Assembly: GCA_014190675.1 (NCBI GenBank)
Contig: BJGT01000002.1
Location: 27,698 to 91,697 of the forward strand
Length of the DNA: 64,000 nucleotides
Source: Comamonadaceae bacterium
GTDB lineage: Bacteria; Pseudomonadota; Gammaproteobacteria; Burkholderiales; Burkholderiaceae_C
Direction of reading: 5' to 3'
Under the pieces are notes generated by a model. It did no database searches and had not been told where the DNA came from. It saw only the letters and a list, made by a program, of their open reading frames with translations. Positions 8,996-18,089 of this stretch are shown here, piece after piece; positions within the stretch are counted from its first letter, which is position 1; each line of letters starts with the position of its first letter. The position numbers and the translations under genes were made by a program.

Positions 8996-9820
8996 CTACC
9001 GCGCCGCGTTCGGGAAGAACAGCTGCTCACCCCCGAGCTGAAAGCTCGCCAGCGCCGCCTGGCCGGCTGCTGAGAGCACCCAATCAACAAATTTTTGTCC
9101 GTCTGCGGCCTTCACATGGGGGTGTTTGGCCGGGTTGACCAGCAGCACACCGTACTGGTTGAACAGGCGGCTGTCGCCCTGCACCAGCACAGCCAGATCA
9201 CCGCGGTTCTTGAAACTCAGCCAGGTGCCGCGGTCGGCCAGCAGGTAAGCGCCACTGCCAGCGGCAATGTTGAGGGCCGGGCCCATGCCACAACCGCATT
9301 CCCGGTAGGCGCTACCCCGCGCATCGGCCAGGCCAGCCATTTTCCAGAAGCGCAGCTCCGCTGCATGGGTGCCACTTTTGTCCCCCCGGGAAACAAAGCC
9401 GCTCTTGGTGCTCGAAATTTTTTGCAGGGCCAGCAGGATGTCACTGCCACGCACCCGCGCCGGGTCAGCGGCCGGGCCGATCAACACGAAGTCGTTGTAC
9501 ATCACGGCATAGCGCTTGACCGCAAAGCCTTCAGCCACTATTTTTTCTTCAGCTGCCTGGTCATGCACAAACAACACATCGGCGTCACCGCGGCGCCCCA
9601 TGTCCAGCGCCTGACCAGTGCCCACTGCCACCACCTTCACATCCAAGCCACTGATTTTTTTGAATTCAGGCAGCAAGTGGGCAAACAGACCCGACTGCTC
9701 GGTCGACGTGGTGGAGGCCATGACGATGCTCTGAGCCTGTGCCAGCAGCGGCGCTACGCAGAAAAAAACTGCCAGACAGCGGGTAAACACGCGCCGGGCT
9801 CGGGTGGAACCCAAACTCAT
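8996..9820 (-). CDS. tupA: Tungstate ABC transporter substrate-binding protein
   Basis: 274 residues with a Sec signal peptide (about 1-29, ending QAQS) and an oxyanion-binding start IVMASTTSTEQSGLF; the TTST stretch is typical of TupA tungstate binders. Further family blocks are GDADVLFVHDQAAEEK, YNDFVLIGPAADPA and SRGDKSGTHAAE. It binds WO4(2-) in the periplasm for import by TupB/TupC. Its ATG overlaps the tupC stop (ATGA). TupA differs from ModA by this TTST region, so tungstate is more likely than molybdate, though the affinity cannot be read from sequence. Confidence 0.9.
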   Translation of the reverse strand: MSLGSTRARRVFTRCLAVFFCVAPLLAQAQSIVMASTTSTEQSGLFAHLLPEFKKISGLDVKVVAVGTGQALDMGRRGDADVLFVHDQAAEEKIVAEGFAVKRYAVMYNDFVLIGPAADPARVRGSDILLALQKISSTKSGFVSRGDKSGTHAAELRFWKMAGLADARGSAYRECGCGMGPALNIAAGSGAYLLADRGTWLSFKNRGDLAVLVQGDSRLFNQYGVLLVNPAKHPHVKAADGQKFVDWVLSAAGQAALASFQLGGEQLFFPNAAR

Positions 9821-10536
9821 ACCAACTCTCCTTTGGCAAACAACAAAGCTTCGGGGTATTTCTCGGCAAGCAGGGGGCCGGAAAAAAAATCTGCCACGGG
9901 CAGATCTGCCAAAACACAGCCCCGCTCGAGGTAAATCACCCGTGTTGCGAGGCGCTTGACCTGGCCGAGGTTGTGGCTGGCAAACACCAGGGTGACATCT
10001 GGCGACTCAGCCGCCAGGCCGGCAATCATGGCCTCGAGTTCCCGCTTGGCATGCGGATCCAGGCTGGCGGTGGGCTCATCGAGCAAAAGCAACTGGGGCG
10101 ACAGCGCCCAGGCGCGCGCCAGGGCTACGCGTTGCTGTTGCCCACCGGAGAGCTGGCGGGCCGGACGACGGGCCAGATCGGCCAGTCCCAGGCGCTGCAG
10201 CGCTTGCAAGGTCAGGCTGCGGGCCTGTTTCAAGCTGTGCCCAGCCAACCAGAGCCCCAGGGCAACATTGGCCTGTACCGACAGGCGCAAAGGGTGCGCG
10301 CGCTGAAACAGCATGGCCTGGCGCAACGCAGGGTTGCCCAGCAAAGCCCCATCGCTTGGGGGTATGAGGCCGTGCAAGACCCGCAGCAGCGTACTTTTTC
10401 CGCAGCCGTTGGCGCCCACCAGAGCCACCCGCTCCCCCGGCAGCAGCGCCAGGCTGACCTGGTGCAGGGCTCGCACACCGGCCAAGCGGTGGCCAAAGAA
10501 AACCGACACTTGGGCAAGTTGGAGCAGGGCTTTCAT
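9817..10536 (-). CDS. tupC: Tungstate ABC transporter ATP-binding protein
   Basis: 239 residues. Walker A GANGCGKSTLLRVL is near residue 41, Q-loop QRAHPLRL follows, ABC signature LSGGQQQR is near 129 and Walker B LLLLDEPTASLDP is near 149. The protein powers tungstate import with TupB and TupA. It starts four bases after tupB and ends overlapping the tupA start, so the three genes form a tight operon. Substrate is inferred from the TupA neighbour. Confidence 0.9.
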   Translation of the reverse strand: MKALLQLAQVSVFFGHRLAGVRALHQVSLALLPGERVALVGANGCGKSTLLRVLHGLIPPSDGALLGNPALRQAMLFQRAHPLRLSVQANVALGLWLAGHSLKQARSLTLQALQRLGLADLARRPARQLSGGQQQRVALARAWALSPQLLLLDEPTASLDPHAKRELEAMIAGLAAESPDVTLVFASHNLGQVKRLATRVIYLERGCVLADLPVADFFSGPLLAEKYPEALLFAKGELV

Positions 10537-10540
10537 GTTG

Positions 10541-11275
10541 TCAGCTCAAGGCTTGTTGTCGTGCCCCGGCGAGGCCTTCTGAACTTTCCCGCCAGCGCTT
10601 GAGCAGGCCGACACACAAATTGAGCAACAGCACCACCAGCAACAAAATCAGGCCCAAGCCAAGGGCCAGGGGCAGGTCGCCCTTGGAGGTCTCCAAGGCA
10701 ATGGCCGTGGTCATGACCCGGGTGAACCCGTCCATGTTGCCGCCCACAATCATCACCGCCCCAACCTCGGAGATGGCTCGCCCAAATGCCGCAATGACCA
10801 CGGTCAGCAGGGCGTAGCGCTCGTCCCAGGCCAACAACAGGCTGCGCAGCAGCGACCGGGCACCCAGCGAGCGCAGTTGCTCGCCATGCTGAGACTCGGC
10901 ATCCGCCACCACCTGACGGGTCAGGGCACTGACCACCGGCAACACCAGCAGGGCTTGCGCCAGCACCATGGCCTGAAACGAATACAGCCAACCCAGAAAA
11001 CCCAGGGGCCCGGAGCGCGACAACAAAAGATAGACCACCAGCCCAAGCACCACTGAGGGCAGCGCCAAAAAAGTGTTCAGCAGCGTGAGCAGGGCCGGTC
11101 GGCCCGGGAACCGGACCACACCGAGCCACGCGCCAAACGGCAGGCCCAGCACCACGGCGATCAGACAGGCACTGCCGCTGACCGCCAGCGAGCGTCCAAC
11201 AATAGCCCACAGGGCGGGGTCATTGCTGGCGATAAGTTGCAGCGCTGCTGCGGCGCTGTCGGTAAATGCGGCCAT
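10541..11275 (-). CDS. tupB: Tungstate ABC transporter permease
   Basis: 244 residues from ATG 11275 (MAAFTDSAAAALQLIASNDP). A longer in-frame extension would run into the divergent regulator gene and was rejected. There are about five or six membrane spans. The permease coupling loop lies around RSLGARSLLRSLLLAWDERY, followed by ISEVGAVMIVGGNMDG. It is the first gene of tupBCA, transcribed away from the ModE-like regulator. The permease fold is secure and the substrate comes from context. Confidence 0.88.
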   Translation of the reverse strand: MAAFTDSAAAALQLIASNDPALWAIVGRSLAVSGSACLIAVVLGLPFGAWLGVVRFPGRPALLTLLNTFLALPSVVLGLVVYLLLSRSGPLGFLGWLYSFQAMVLAQALLVLPVVSALTRQVVADAESQHGEQLRSLGARSLLRSLLLAWDERYALLTVVIAAFGRAISEVGAVMIVGGNMDGFTRVMTTAIALETSKGDLPLALGLGLILLLVVLLLNLCVGLLKRWRESSEGLAGARQQALS

Positions 11276-11284
11276 GAGTTGGGT

Positions 11285-11316
11285 TATCGTAGCCCTTGAC
11301 TCTTTGTTTGGCGATA
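11285..11316. promoter_or_regulatory. Candidate operator between tupB and the ModE-like regulator
   Basis: The short divergent intergenic region holds an inverted repeat TATCG (11285-11289) and CGATA (11312-11316) separated by 22 bases. ModE-class proteins bind inverted repeats with similar half-sites, and the adjacent gene encodes a ModE-type HTH protein, so this is a plausible operator. The repeat is short and could be chance. Confidence 0.4.
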
Positions 11317-11325
11317 TGAACCACC

Positions 11326-12483
11326 GTGCATAGGCTGCAGCTCCACTACTCTTTGTCGCGTCAAAGCAGCCCAGCCATGGTGCGCAATCCACTGATTGAC
11401 CTGCTGCAAGCAGTGGCTACTCAGGGGTCAATCTCGGGCGGTGCGCGGGCACTGGGGCTGTCTTACCGCCATGTCTGGGGCCACCTTAAACGCTGGGAAA
11501 ACGAGCTTGGCAAGGAGTTGGTGGTGTGGGAGAAGGGGCAGGCCGCCCAGCTGAGCGAGTTCGGCGCCAAGCTGATGTGGGCAGAGCGCCAAGCACAGTC
11601 CCGCTTGGCGCCACACATCGAGGGCTTGCGCGCCGAACTCGAACGCAGCTTTGCTGTGGCCTTTGATGACTCGGCCCATGTTGTCACGCTGTATGCCAGC
11701 CATGACGAGGCACTCAGCAGCCTGCGCGAGCACGCACTTCGGCTGCAGCCGGGGCAACTCCACCTTGACATTCGCTTTGCTGGCAGCGTCGACGCGATCC
11801 GGGCGCTCAACGAGGGCCGCTGCGTGATGGCCGGTTTTCACACCCTCCAAGACACCAGCGCCAACTCACTGTCTCAGCGTACCTACCAGGCTCTGCTGCA
11901 GCCTGGGCGGCACAAGATCATCGGCTTTGCCGCACGCACCCAAGGCCTGATGGTCGTGCCTGGCAACCCGCTGGGGCTGCGCAGCCTGGCTGACCTGGCT
12001 CGCACCCAGGCCGGCTTCGTCAACCGGGCCCTGGGCAGCGGCACACGCTTGGTGCTTGACGAATTGCTGGCCAAGGCCGGGGTGGCTGCGGCCAAGATCA
12101 ACGGCTATGCGCGCACCGAGCCTTCCCATGCGGCGGTGGCCCATGCAGTGGCGGCCGGGCAGGCTCAAGCGGCGCTGGGCATTGCTGTGGCGGCGCAAAG
12201 CGCCGGGCTGGATTTTGTGCCTCTGGCGCAGGAGCGCTACCACCTGGTGTGCCTGAAGTCGGCCTTGGCGCAGCCCGGCACACTGGCCCTGTTGGATGTG
12301 TTGCGCTCCAGCGCCTGGCACGCCGAGCTCTGCCAGGTTGCCGGTTATGCGCCCCAGCAAAGCGGTCAGGTGCTGTCGATGCGGCAGGTCTTGCCCTGGT
12401 GGAACTTCGCCCGTGCCAAGCCCCGACGCCTGGACAAAGCGCCCACGCAGCACCCCCGCCAGCGGCAGTTCAAGAAAGCATAA
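11326..12483 (+). CDS. ModE-type HTH regulator with periplasmic-binding-fold effector domain
   Basis: 385 residues. The N-terminal ~100 residues are a ModE/LysR-like winged helix (LLQAVATQGSISGGARALG, LSYRHVWGHLKRWE). The rest is a PBP-like domain (GRHKIIGFAARTQGLMVVPGN, VNRALGSGTRLVLDELLAKA, GQAQAALGIAVAAQSAGLDF). This architecture is known for regulators of molybdate/tungstate uptake and formate dehydrogenase genes. It is divergent from tupBCA and probably controls it in response to oxyanion. The start used is GTG 11326, because residues LQLHYSLS resemble the family N-terminus; ATG 11377 is the alternative. It lies 70 bases upstream of bchI with no obvious terminator between. Confidence 0.85.
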   Translation: MHRLQLHYSLSRQSSPAMVRNPLIDLLQAVATQGSISGGARALGLSYRHVWGHLKRWENELGKELVVWEKGQAAQLSEFGAKLMWAERQAQSRLAPHIEGLRAELERSFAVAFDDSAHVVTLYASHDEALSSLREHALRLQPGQLHLDIRFAGSVDAIRALNEGRCVMAGFHTLQDTSANSLSQRTYQALLQPGRHKIIGFAARTQGLMVVPGNPLGLRSLADLARTQAGFVNRALGSGTRLVLDELLAKAGVAAAKINGYARTEPSHAAVAHAVAAGQAQAALGIAVAAQSAGLDFVPLAQERYHLVCLKSALAQPGTLALLDVLRSSAWHAELCQVAGYAPQQSGQVLSMRQVLPWWNFARAKPRRLDKAPTQHPRQRQFKKA

Positions 12484-12553
12484 TGTCGCCCTGGCAAAGG
12501 CGCCGCGCTGGATGGCGCTGGTGTGCCACCCCTTCCCCGACAGGACAACATCG

Positions 12554-13582
12554 ATGACATTCCCTTTTTCAGCCATCGTGGGCCAAGACGAGATGAAGCT
12601 GGCGATGCTGGTTTGCGCCGTTGACTCGAGCATTGGCGGCGTGCTGGTCTTTGGTGATCGCGGCACCGGCAAGTCGACTGCAGTGCGGGCGCTGGCCGCG
12701 CTTCTACCCAAAATGCGGGCCGTGGTGGGCTGCCGCTATGCCTGTGATCCGGCCAAGGACGGCAGCGGCTGCGAGAGCTGCGCGGGTTTGCGCAGTGGGT
12801 CGGGCGGGCCGCTGCGCAGCCACCTCGTACCAGTGCCTGTTGTTGATTTGCCGCTGGGGGCCACCGAAGATCGGGTGGTCGGCGCCCTGGATCTGGAGCG
12901 CGCCCTGACGCAGGGCGTCAAGGCTTTCGAGCCTGGCCTGCTGGCTCGCGCCAACCGTGGCTTTCTGTATATCGATGAGGTGAACCTGCTCGAAGATCAC
13001 CTGGTCGACCTGCTGATCGATGTGGCCGCCTCAGGCGAAAACGTGGTCGAGCGCGAGGGTCTGAGCGTGCGCCACCCGGCCCGCTTTGTGCTCGTGGGCA
13101 GTGGCAACCCAGAAGAAGGCGAGTTGCGGCCACAGTTGCTCGACCGTTTTGGTTTGTCGGTCGAAGTCCGGACCCCGGAGGATCTCGCCGCCAGGGTGGA
13201 GGTGGTGCGCCGGCGTGATGCCTACGAGCAGGACCCCGCCGGCTTTGTCTTGCAATGGCAACGCGAAGAAAACCGCACCCGCAAACGCATTGTTTTGGGC
13301 CGCTCCCGGCTGAGCAAGGTCGAGGTGCCGCAACCCGCGCGGGAGCGTGCCTCGCAGCTCTGCATGGCCCTGGGTACGGACGGCCTGCGTGGCGATTTGA
13401 CCCTGATGCGCACCGCCCGGGCGCTGGCAGCCCTGCAGGGCGACACCTGCGTTGCTGATCCCCATTTGCGGCAGGCGGCAGCGCCGTCCTTGCGGCACCG
13501 CTTGCGCCGTAACCCGCTGGACGATGCAGGCTCAACCGTGCGCGTGCAACGCGCCCTCACGGAGCTTATGGGCAGCGCATGA
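12554..13582 (+). CDS. bchI: Magnesium chelatase subunit I
   Basis: 342 residues from ATG 12554 (MTFPFSAIVGQDEMKLA); longer in-frame starts overlap the preceding regulator and were rejected. This AAA+ ATPase has Walker A GDRGTGKST at 34-42, Walker B GFLYIDEVNLL, and the VLVGSGNPEEGELRPQLLDRFG sensor/arginine-finger region (partly quoted: GSGNPEEGELRPQLLDRF). With BchD and BchH it inserts Mg2+ into protoporphyrin IX, the first committed step to bacteriochlorophyll. It overlaps bchD by four bases (ATGA), so the two are translationally coupled. Confidence 0.97.
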   Translation: MTFPFSAIVGQDEMKLAMLVCAVDSSIGGVLVFGDRGTGKSTAVRALAALLPKMRAVVGCRYACDPAKDGSGCESCAGLRSGSGGPLRSHLVPVPVVDLPLGATEDRVVGALDLERALTQGVKAFEPGLLARANRGFLYIDEVNLLEDHLVDLLIDVAASGENVVEREGLSVRHPARFVLVGSGNPEEGELRPQLLDRFGLSVEVRTPEDLAARVEVVRRRDAYEQDPAGFVLQWQREENRTRKRIVLGRSRLSKVEVPQPARERASQLCMALGTDGLRGDLTLMRTARALAALQGDTCVADPHLRQAAAPSLRHRLRRNPLDDAGSTVRVQRALTELMGSA

Positions 13583-15405
13583 ACCCAGCCCAGGCAGCGC
13601 CGGCGGAGCCGAGCGAGGACGCCGCGCTGGTGGCTGCGCTGTTTGCAGTCGACCCAGCCGGCCTGGGCGGTGTGGCCCTGCGTGCCAGCGCCGACCAGGG
13701 GCGCGACCAGTGGCTGGCGCTGGTCAAAGCGCTGCTGCCGGCGGGCGTGCCCCTGCGGCGCATACCGCTGCATATCAGCGACAGCGCTTTGCTCGGGGGC
13801 TTGGACTTGGCCGCCACGCTGCAAGCCGGCCGGCCAGTCTCGCAGCGCGGCGTGTTGGCGCAGGCTGACGGTGGTGTCGTCCTGCTGGCTATGGCCGAGC
13901 GTCTCAGCGCTGCCACAGCGGCGCGTCTGGCCGCTGTGCTGGACTGCGGCGAGGTGCTGCTCGAGCGCGATGGCCTAGCCCTGCGCCAGCCGGCCCAGCT
14001 GGGCATGGTGGCCCTGGACGAAGGCCAGGAGGACGAGGAGCAACTGCCCGCAGCCCTGCTTGACCGGCTGGCTTTTCATCTGCACTTGCAGTCAGGCATC
14101 CCGGATTCCAGCATCTACTGGAGCCGCGCGGACATCGAGGCCGCCCGCTCGCGCCTGCCCAACACCGGGATTGATGCGCAGATTGTCCAGGCCCTGTGCG
14201 CCACGGCGCAGGCGCTGGGCGTGGCCTCTTTGCGCGCGCCGCTGTTGGCACTGCGAGTTGCCCGCGCTGCCGCCGCCCTGGTCGGCGAGGCTACTGCCAG
14301 CGCCGACCATGCAACTCTAGCGGCCAGGCTGGTTCTGGCACCCCGCGCCACCCGTTTGCCGCCCCAGCCCGACACCCAGCCAGAGGATGCCGACGACAGC
14401 GCCCAAGCTCCCGACGACGTCCCCGAACCCGAGCCACCCCAAGACGCCTCGCCCGAGCCAGAGGCCGGCTCCGAGGGCTACCAGGCCTTGGCCGAAACTG
14501 TGCTTGCGGCCACCCAGGCTGCGGTTCCTGCCGGTCTGCTGGCCGCACTTCAGGTCGGCCAGGCCAGCCGGGCTCGAGCGCAGACCGCAGGGCGTGCGGG
14601 CGCCGTGCGTAAAAACCAGAATCGCGGGCGCCCTATCGGCGCGCGCCGGGGCGAGCCGCGCCAGGGTGCCCGGCTCAATGTGCTTGAAACCCTGCGCGCA
14701 GCTGCGCCCTGGCAGACGCTGCGCAGGCGCACCAGGGCCGAACCCAGTGCTGCCCAGCCAGCGCTGGTAGGCGGCCCGCGCATTGAGGTGCGGCGAGACG
14801 ATTTTCATGTGACCAAGTTCAAACAAAATAGCCAGACCACCACGATTTTTGTGGTCGATGCATCCGGCTCGTCGGCACTGAACCGATTGGCCGAGGCCAA
14901 GGGTGCAGTCGAGTTGTTGTTGGCCGACTGTTATGTGCGCCGCGACCAGGTCGCGGTGATTGCTTTTCGCGACAAGCAGGCCGAGTTGCTGCTCTCGCCC
15001 ACACGCTCGCTGGCACGGGCCAAACGCAGTCTGGCCGGCCTGCCCGGGGGGGGCGGCACGCCGCTGGCCAGCGGTCTGGACGCGGCACTGACTTTGGCAA
15101 AGCAGGTGCAGCGGCGCGGCGACACGCCGGTCATCGTGCTGCTGACGGATGGCCGGGGCAATATCGCGCGCAGTGGCGCGCCGGGGCGGGTTCAGGCCAA
15201 TGCCGACGCCATCGAGGCGGCCCGGCAAATCAAAAGCGCCGGCCTGACTGCCCTGCTGCTCGACACCTCGCCTCAGGCCCAGGCCATGGCCCAAGCCCTG
15301 GCCCAGGCCATGGGTGCCCACTACCTGCCACTGCCCTACGCCGGGGCTCGGCAGCTGTCGCAGGCCGTAAAGGCGGCCACCGGGACCAGTCAGCATGGGC
15401 ACTGA
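13579..15405 (+). CDS. bchD: Magnesium chelatase subunit D
   Basis: 608 residues. An N-terminal AAA+-like domain without a good Walker A (about 1-250) is joined by an acidic, Pro-rich linker (about 255-300, PQPDTQPEDADDSAQAPDD) to a C-terminal VWA domain. The MIDAS motif is VDASGSSALNRLAEAKG, followed by AFRDKQAELLL and VIVLLTDGRGN. BchD bridges the BchI hexamer to BchH in Mg chelatase. It is coupled to bchI at its start and overlaps bchO by 11 bases at its end. Confidence 0.97.
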   Translation: MNPAQAAPAEPSEDAALVAALFAVDPAGLGGVALRASADQGRDQWLALVKALLPAGVPLRRIPLHISDSALLGGLDLAATLQAGRPVSQRGVLAQADGGVVLLAMAERLSAATAARLAAVLDCGEVLLERDGLALRQPAQLGMVALDEGQEDEEQLPAALLDRLAFHLHLQSGIPDSSIYWSRADIEAARSRLPNTGIDAQIVQALCATAQALGVASLRAPLLALRVARAAAALVGEATASADHATLAARLVLAPRATRLPPQPDTQPEDADDSAQAPDDVPEPEPPQDASPEPEAGSEGYQALAETVLAATQAAVPAGLLAALQVGQASRARAQTAGRAGAVRKNQNRGRPIGARRGEPRQGARLNVLETLRAAAPWQTLRRRTRAEPSAAQPALVGGPRIEVRRDDFHVTKFKQNSQTTTIFVVDASGSSALNRLAEAKGAVELLLADCYVRRDQVAVIAFRDKQAELLLSPTRSLARAKRSLAGLPGGGGTPLASGLDAALTLAKQVQRRGDTPVIVLLTDGRGNIARSGAPGRVQANADAIEAARQIKSAGLTALLLDTSPQAQAMAQALAQAMGAHYLPLPYAGARQLSQAVKAATGTSQHGH

Positions 15406-16321
15406 GCCCCTGCTGTGGGAGCGGGACGGCAGCGACTGGCCGCACCGTCAGTTCAGCGAGTTCAAAGTGGCGGGCGGTCTGCGCTGGCACCTGCAGCGCT
15501 TTGCCTGCCAGGGCCTGCCAGGCGCTGCCAAGCCGCCTGTGGTGCTGCTGATTCACGGCACCGGTTCGGCCACCCACACCTGGCGCGGCTTGGCGCCTTT
15601 GCTCGCGCAACACGCCGAGGTGCTCAGTATGGACCTGCCCGGCCACGGCTTTAGCGCGCTGCCACCGGGCGCCCCGCCCGGGAAATGGCTCTCGCTCAAT
15701 GGCATGGCGCAGGCCCTGGGCGCCCTGCTGCTGCTGCTTGAGCGCGCACCGACGCTGGTGATTGGCCACTCGGCTGGCGCTGCGATTGCGCTGCGGATGT
15801 GTCTGGACGGCCGCATTGCACCCCACTCGGTGATCGGCATCAATGCCGCCCTGCTTCCCTTGGGCGGTCTGGCCGGACAGTTTTTTTCGCCGGTGGCCAA
15901 GTTGATGGCCGCCACGCCCTGGGTGCCGCGCTTGTTTTCCTGGCAGGCACGGGACCCAGCGGTGCTGCAGCGCCTGATCCAAGGCACCGGCTCACAACTC
16001 GATGCCACAGGCCTGGCCCTGTATGGCCGCCTGGTGCGCAACGCCGGGCATGCGGCCGGCGCCTTGGGCATGATGGCCAACTGGAATCTGCAGGGTCTGG
16101 CCACTGACCTGCACCGGCTGCGCACACCGCTGAGCCTGGTGGTGGGCAGCGCTGACCGGACCGTCTCGCCGGCCCAGGCCGGACGGGTCATGGCCAGTCT
16201 GCCTGCCGCGATGCAGCGCCGCTTGCACAGCCTCCAGGGGCTGGGGCATCTGGCCCATGAGGAGCGCCCCGACCTGGTGTGCGCGCTGGCCTTGGCCGAG
16301 CTGCTTGAGCCTCAGGGCTGA
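15395..16321 (+). CDS. bchO: BchO alpha/beta hydrolase associated with Mg chelatase
   Basis: 308 residues with an alpha/beta-hydrolase fold: oxyanion loop IHGTGSATHTW, nucleophile elbow IGHSAGAAIAL, and late His in GLGHLAHEERPDLV. BchO is a conserved but biochemically undefined protein encoded next to bchID in purple bacteria, thought to aid Mg-chelatase function. The start at 15395 overlaps bchD by 11 bases. Its end overlaps the convergent ccmI gene by 10 bases, so there is no room for a separate terminator. Confidence 0.92.
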   Translation: MGTEPLLWERDGSDWPHRQFSEFKVAGGLRWHLQRFACQGLPGAAKPPVVLLIHGTGSATHTWRGLAPLLAQHAEVLSMDLPGHGFSALPPGAPPGKWLSLNGMAQALGALLLLLERAPTLVIGHSAGAAIALRMCLDGRIAPHSVIGINAALLPLGGLAGQFFSPVAKLMAATPWVPRLFSWQARDPAVLQRLIQGTGSQLDATGLALYGRLVRNAGHAAGALGMMANWNLQGLATDLHRLRTPLSLVVGSADRTVSPAQAGRVMASLPAAMQRRLHSLQGLGHLAHEERPDLVCALALAELLEPQG

Positions 16322-17565
16322 ACGCTGTTGATGACCAGGCGCAACCCCGGGGCGCCGGGTTTGACCGGCCCCAATTCGCCAGTCAGGTCGCCCGCTTGCG
16401 GCATGGCGTTACCCGAGCGCGACACCCGCGCCACCAGCATCACCTGCCCGACGCTCGAGAGCTTGAGCTCTTGGGACATGGCGCTGCTGTCGTCGAGCGT
16501 GAATGCGCGGGGCAACTCACTGGCCTTGAATTTGAGGATGGCCAGGGGCATGCGCGAGCCCTGCACCGCACGGGCGAACACAAACACGGTGTCGCTGGCT
16601 GCCAGTTGCGCCGCCAGCGCCGGCGCCAAGCTGACCGTGCCGCTAATGGCCAAGGCCGGGGCTGCCGGCGCGCTCGCGGCAGGCCGGGAGCCCTGGGGGG
16701 CTGCGGCCAGCAACTGCGCACGCGCTACATCCAGGCTACTCGCCAGCCCGGCAGCGAACTCGCTGTCAGGCGGCGCCAAGGCCTGCGCGCGGGACCAGAA
16801 AACCACCGCTGCGCCCGGGTCTTGCCGCTGCAGCGCGGCGGTCCCGGCCAGCGCCAGGGCTTTGAGGTTTTTCGGGTCAATCGCCAACGCCCGCTCGATC
16901 AGGCGGGTGGGCTCACCGGCAGCACTTTGGCCCTGCACCATGGCCAGCACATCGGCATGGTCAGCCAGCAATTGGGCATTGCGCGGCGCGAGTTCACCGG
17001 CCCGGATATAGGCCCGGTTGGACTCCTCAAAACGCTGCAAAGAGGCATAGGCGCGAGCCAGCATCTCCCAGGCCTGGGGGTCGGGCGGCTGCCCGCTTGG
17101 CTGCTCGTCAAGCCGCTTGGCAAGTTGCGCCACCATGGCCTCAACCTGGGCCTGGGTGGGCTCAGCCGCCACGCCTGCCTGCAGTTCTGGCGCCAGAACC
17201 GCCTGCGGCTGACCCAACCAGCTGTACAAGGCCAGCGCCAGCAGCGGCAGCGCCAGGCCCAACAACAGGGCGCTGAGGCGCCCCCCTCCGGTGCGGCTCG
17301 GCGGGGCGGTTGCCGGAGCTGCCTCGTCAAGCACCCGCTGCTCGAGCTCACTGCTGGCCAGCGCATACTGGGCCGGCCCGATCGCGCCACTGCCGAGCTG
17401 TTCGTCAAGTTGTGCCTTTTGCTCGCGCAGCAGGGCCAGGTTGGGCTCAGGGGCGAGCGAGCCGGCTTGGGTCGGGGCCGGCCGGGGGCTGCGCAACAGT
17501 GCCGGCAGCAGCATGGCCAGCGCCAGCAACAGCAGGGCCAGACCCAGCAGCCCGAGCAGGGTCAT
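16312..17565 (-). CDS. ccmI: Cytochrome c biogenesis protein CcmI (CycH)
   Basis: 417 residues. An N-terminal membrane span (LLGLLGLALLLLALAMLLPA) and a second span near residue 100 (LSALLLGLALPLLALALYSW) flank a cytoplasmic loop, followed by periplasmic TPR repeats (about 135-280, MLARAYASLQRFEESNRAYI). A C-terminal Ig-like domain contains FVFARAVQGSRMPLAI. CcmI holds apocytochrome c for heme ligation by CcmF/H. It is last in the ccm operon, overlapping ccmH by four bases. Confidence 0.92.
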   Translation of the reverse strand: MTLLGLLGLALLLLALAMLLPALLRSPRPAPTQAGSLAPEPNLALLREQKAQLDEQLGSGAIGPAQYALASSELEQRVLDEAAPATAPPSRTGGGRLSALLLGLALPLLALALYSWLGQPQAVLAPELQAGVAAEPTQAQVEAMVAQLAKRLDEQPSGQPPDPQAWEMLARAYASLQRFEESNRAYIRAGELAPRNAQLLADHADVLAMVQGQSAAGEPTRLIERALAIDPKNLKALALAGTAALQRQDPGAAVVFWSRAQALAPPDSEFAAGLASSLDVARAQLLAAAPQGSRPAASAPAAPALAISGTVSLAPALAAQLAASDTVFVFARAVQGSRMPLAILKFKASELPRAFTLDDSSAMSQELKLSSVGQVMLVARVSRSGNAMPQAGDLTGELGPVKPGAPGLRLVINSVQP

Positions 17566-18089
17566 GGCGGACCACCTGTCTGGTCTAGCAACTGGCGCGC
17601 GCGCAGGCGTTGTGCCGGGTCAAGCTGGCGCTCTGTAGCCTGCTGGCGATGCCGGCGGATATTGACCATCAAAACCCCCGCCGCCAGCAGGAGCAGGGCA
17701 AAGGGGCCCACCCACAACAACACCGTACTGGCTTTGAGGGGCGGGCGGTAGAGTACGAAATCGCCATAGCGCGCCACCATGAAATCGAGAATCTGCTGGC
17801 TGCTCTGCCCCTGCGAAAGCTTCTGTCGAATCTGCCCTCGAAGGTCGACTGCGAGGTCGGCATGCGAAGCGGCGATGGTCTCGTTTTGACACACCAGGCA
17901 GCGCAACTCTTCGGCAATCACCATCACCCGGGCTTCCAGCGCCGGGTCACTGGCCATCGGCTTGGCCTCGCCGGCCCCGGCGGACAAGGGCAAGCCCAGC
18001 GCCAAGACGAGCAGCAAGGCGCCGCCCAGCAAGCCCAGGCAGCCGGTCTTAGGCACCGAGTTTTCCGACCAGGGGCAAGATGGTGTCAC
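17562..18089 (-). CDS. ccmH: Cytochrome c maturation thioredoxin-like protein CcmH (CycL)
   Basis: 175 residues from GTG 18089; a strong Shine-Dalgarno (GGAGGT) lies five bases upstream, so this start was preferred to the GTG at 18056. A signal/anchor segment is followed by the CcmH redox motif RCLVCQN and the three-helix fold, then a second membrane span (STVLLWVGPFALLLLAAGVL). It keeps the CxxCH cysteines of apocytochrome reduced for heme attachment. It overlaps the 3' end of ccmG by about 40 bases. Confidence 0.93.
   Translation of the reverse strand: MTPSCPWSENSVPKTGCLGLLGGALLLVLALGLPLSAGAGEAKPMASDPALEARVMVIAEELRCLVCQNETIAASHADLAVDLRGQIRQKLSQGQSSQQILDFMVARYGDFVLYRPPLKASTVLLWVGPFALLLLAAGVLMVNIRRHRQQATERQLDPAQRLRARQLLDQTGGPP

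Noticed and set aside
16396-17751. A 451-codon plus-strand frame across ccmI/ccmH
   Set aside because: Antisense to ccmI and ccmH, low-complexity Gln/Arg-rich translation, no domain or ribosome-binding site.
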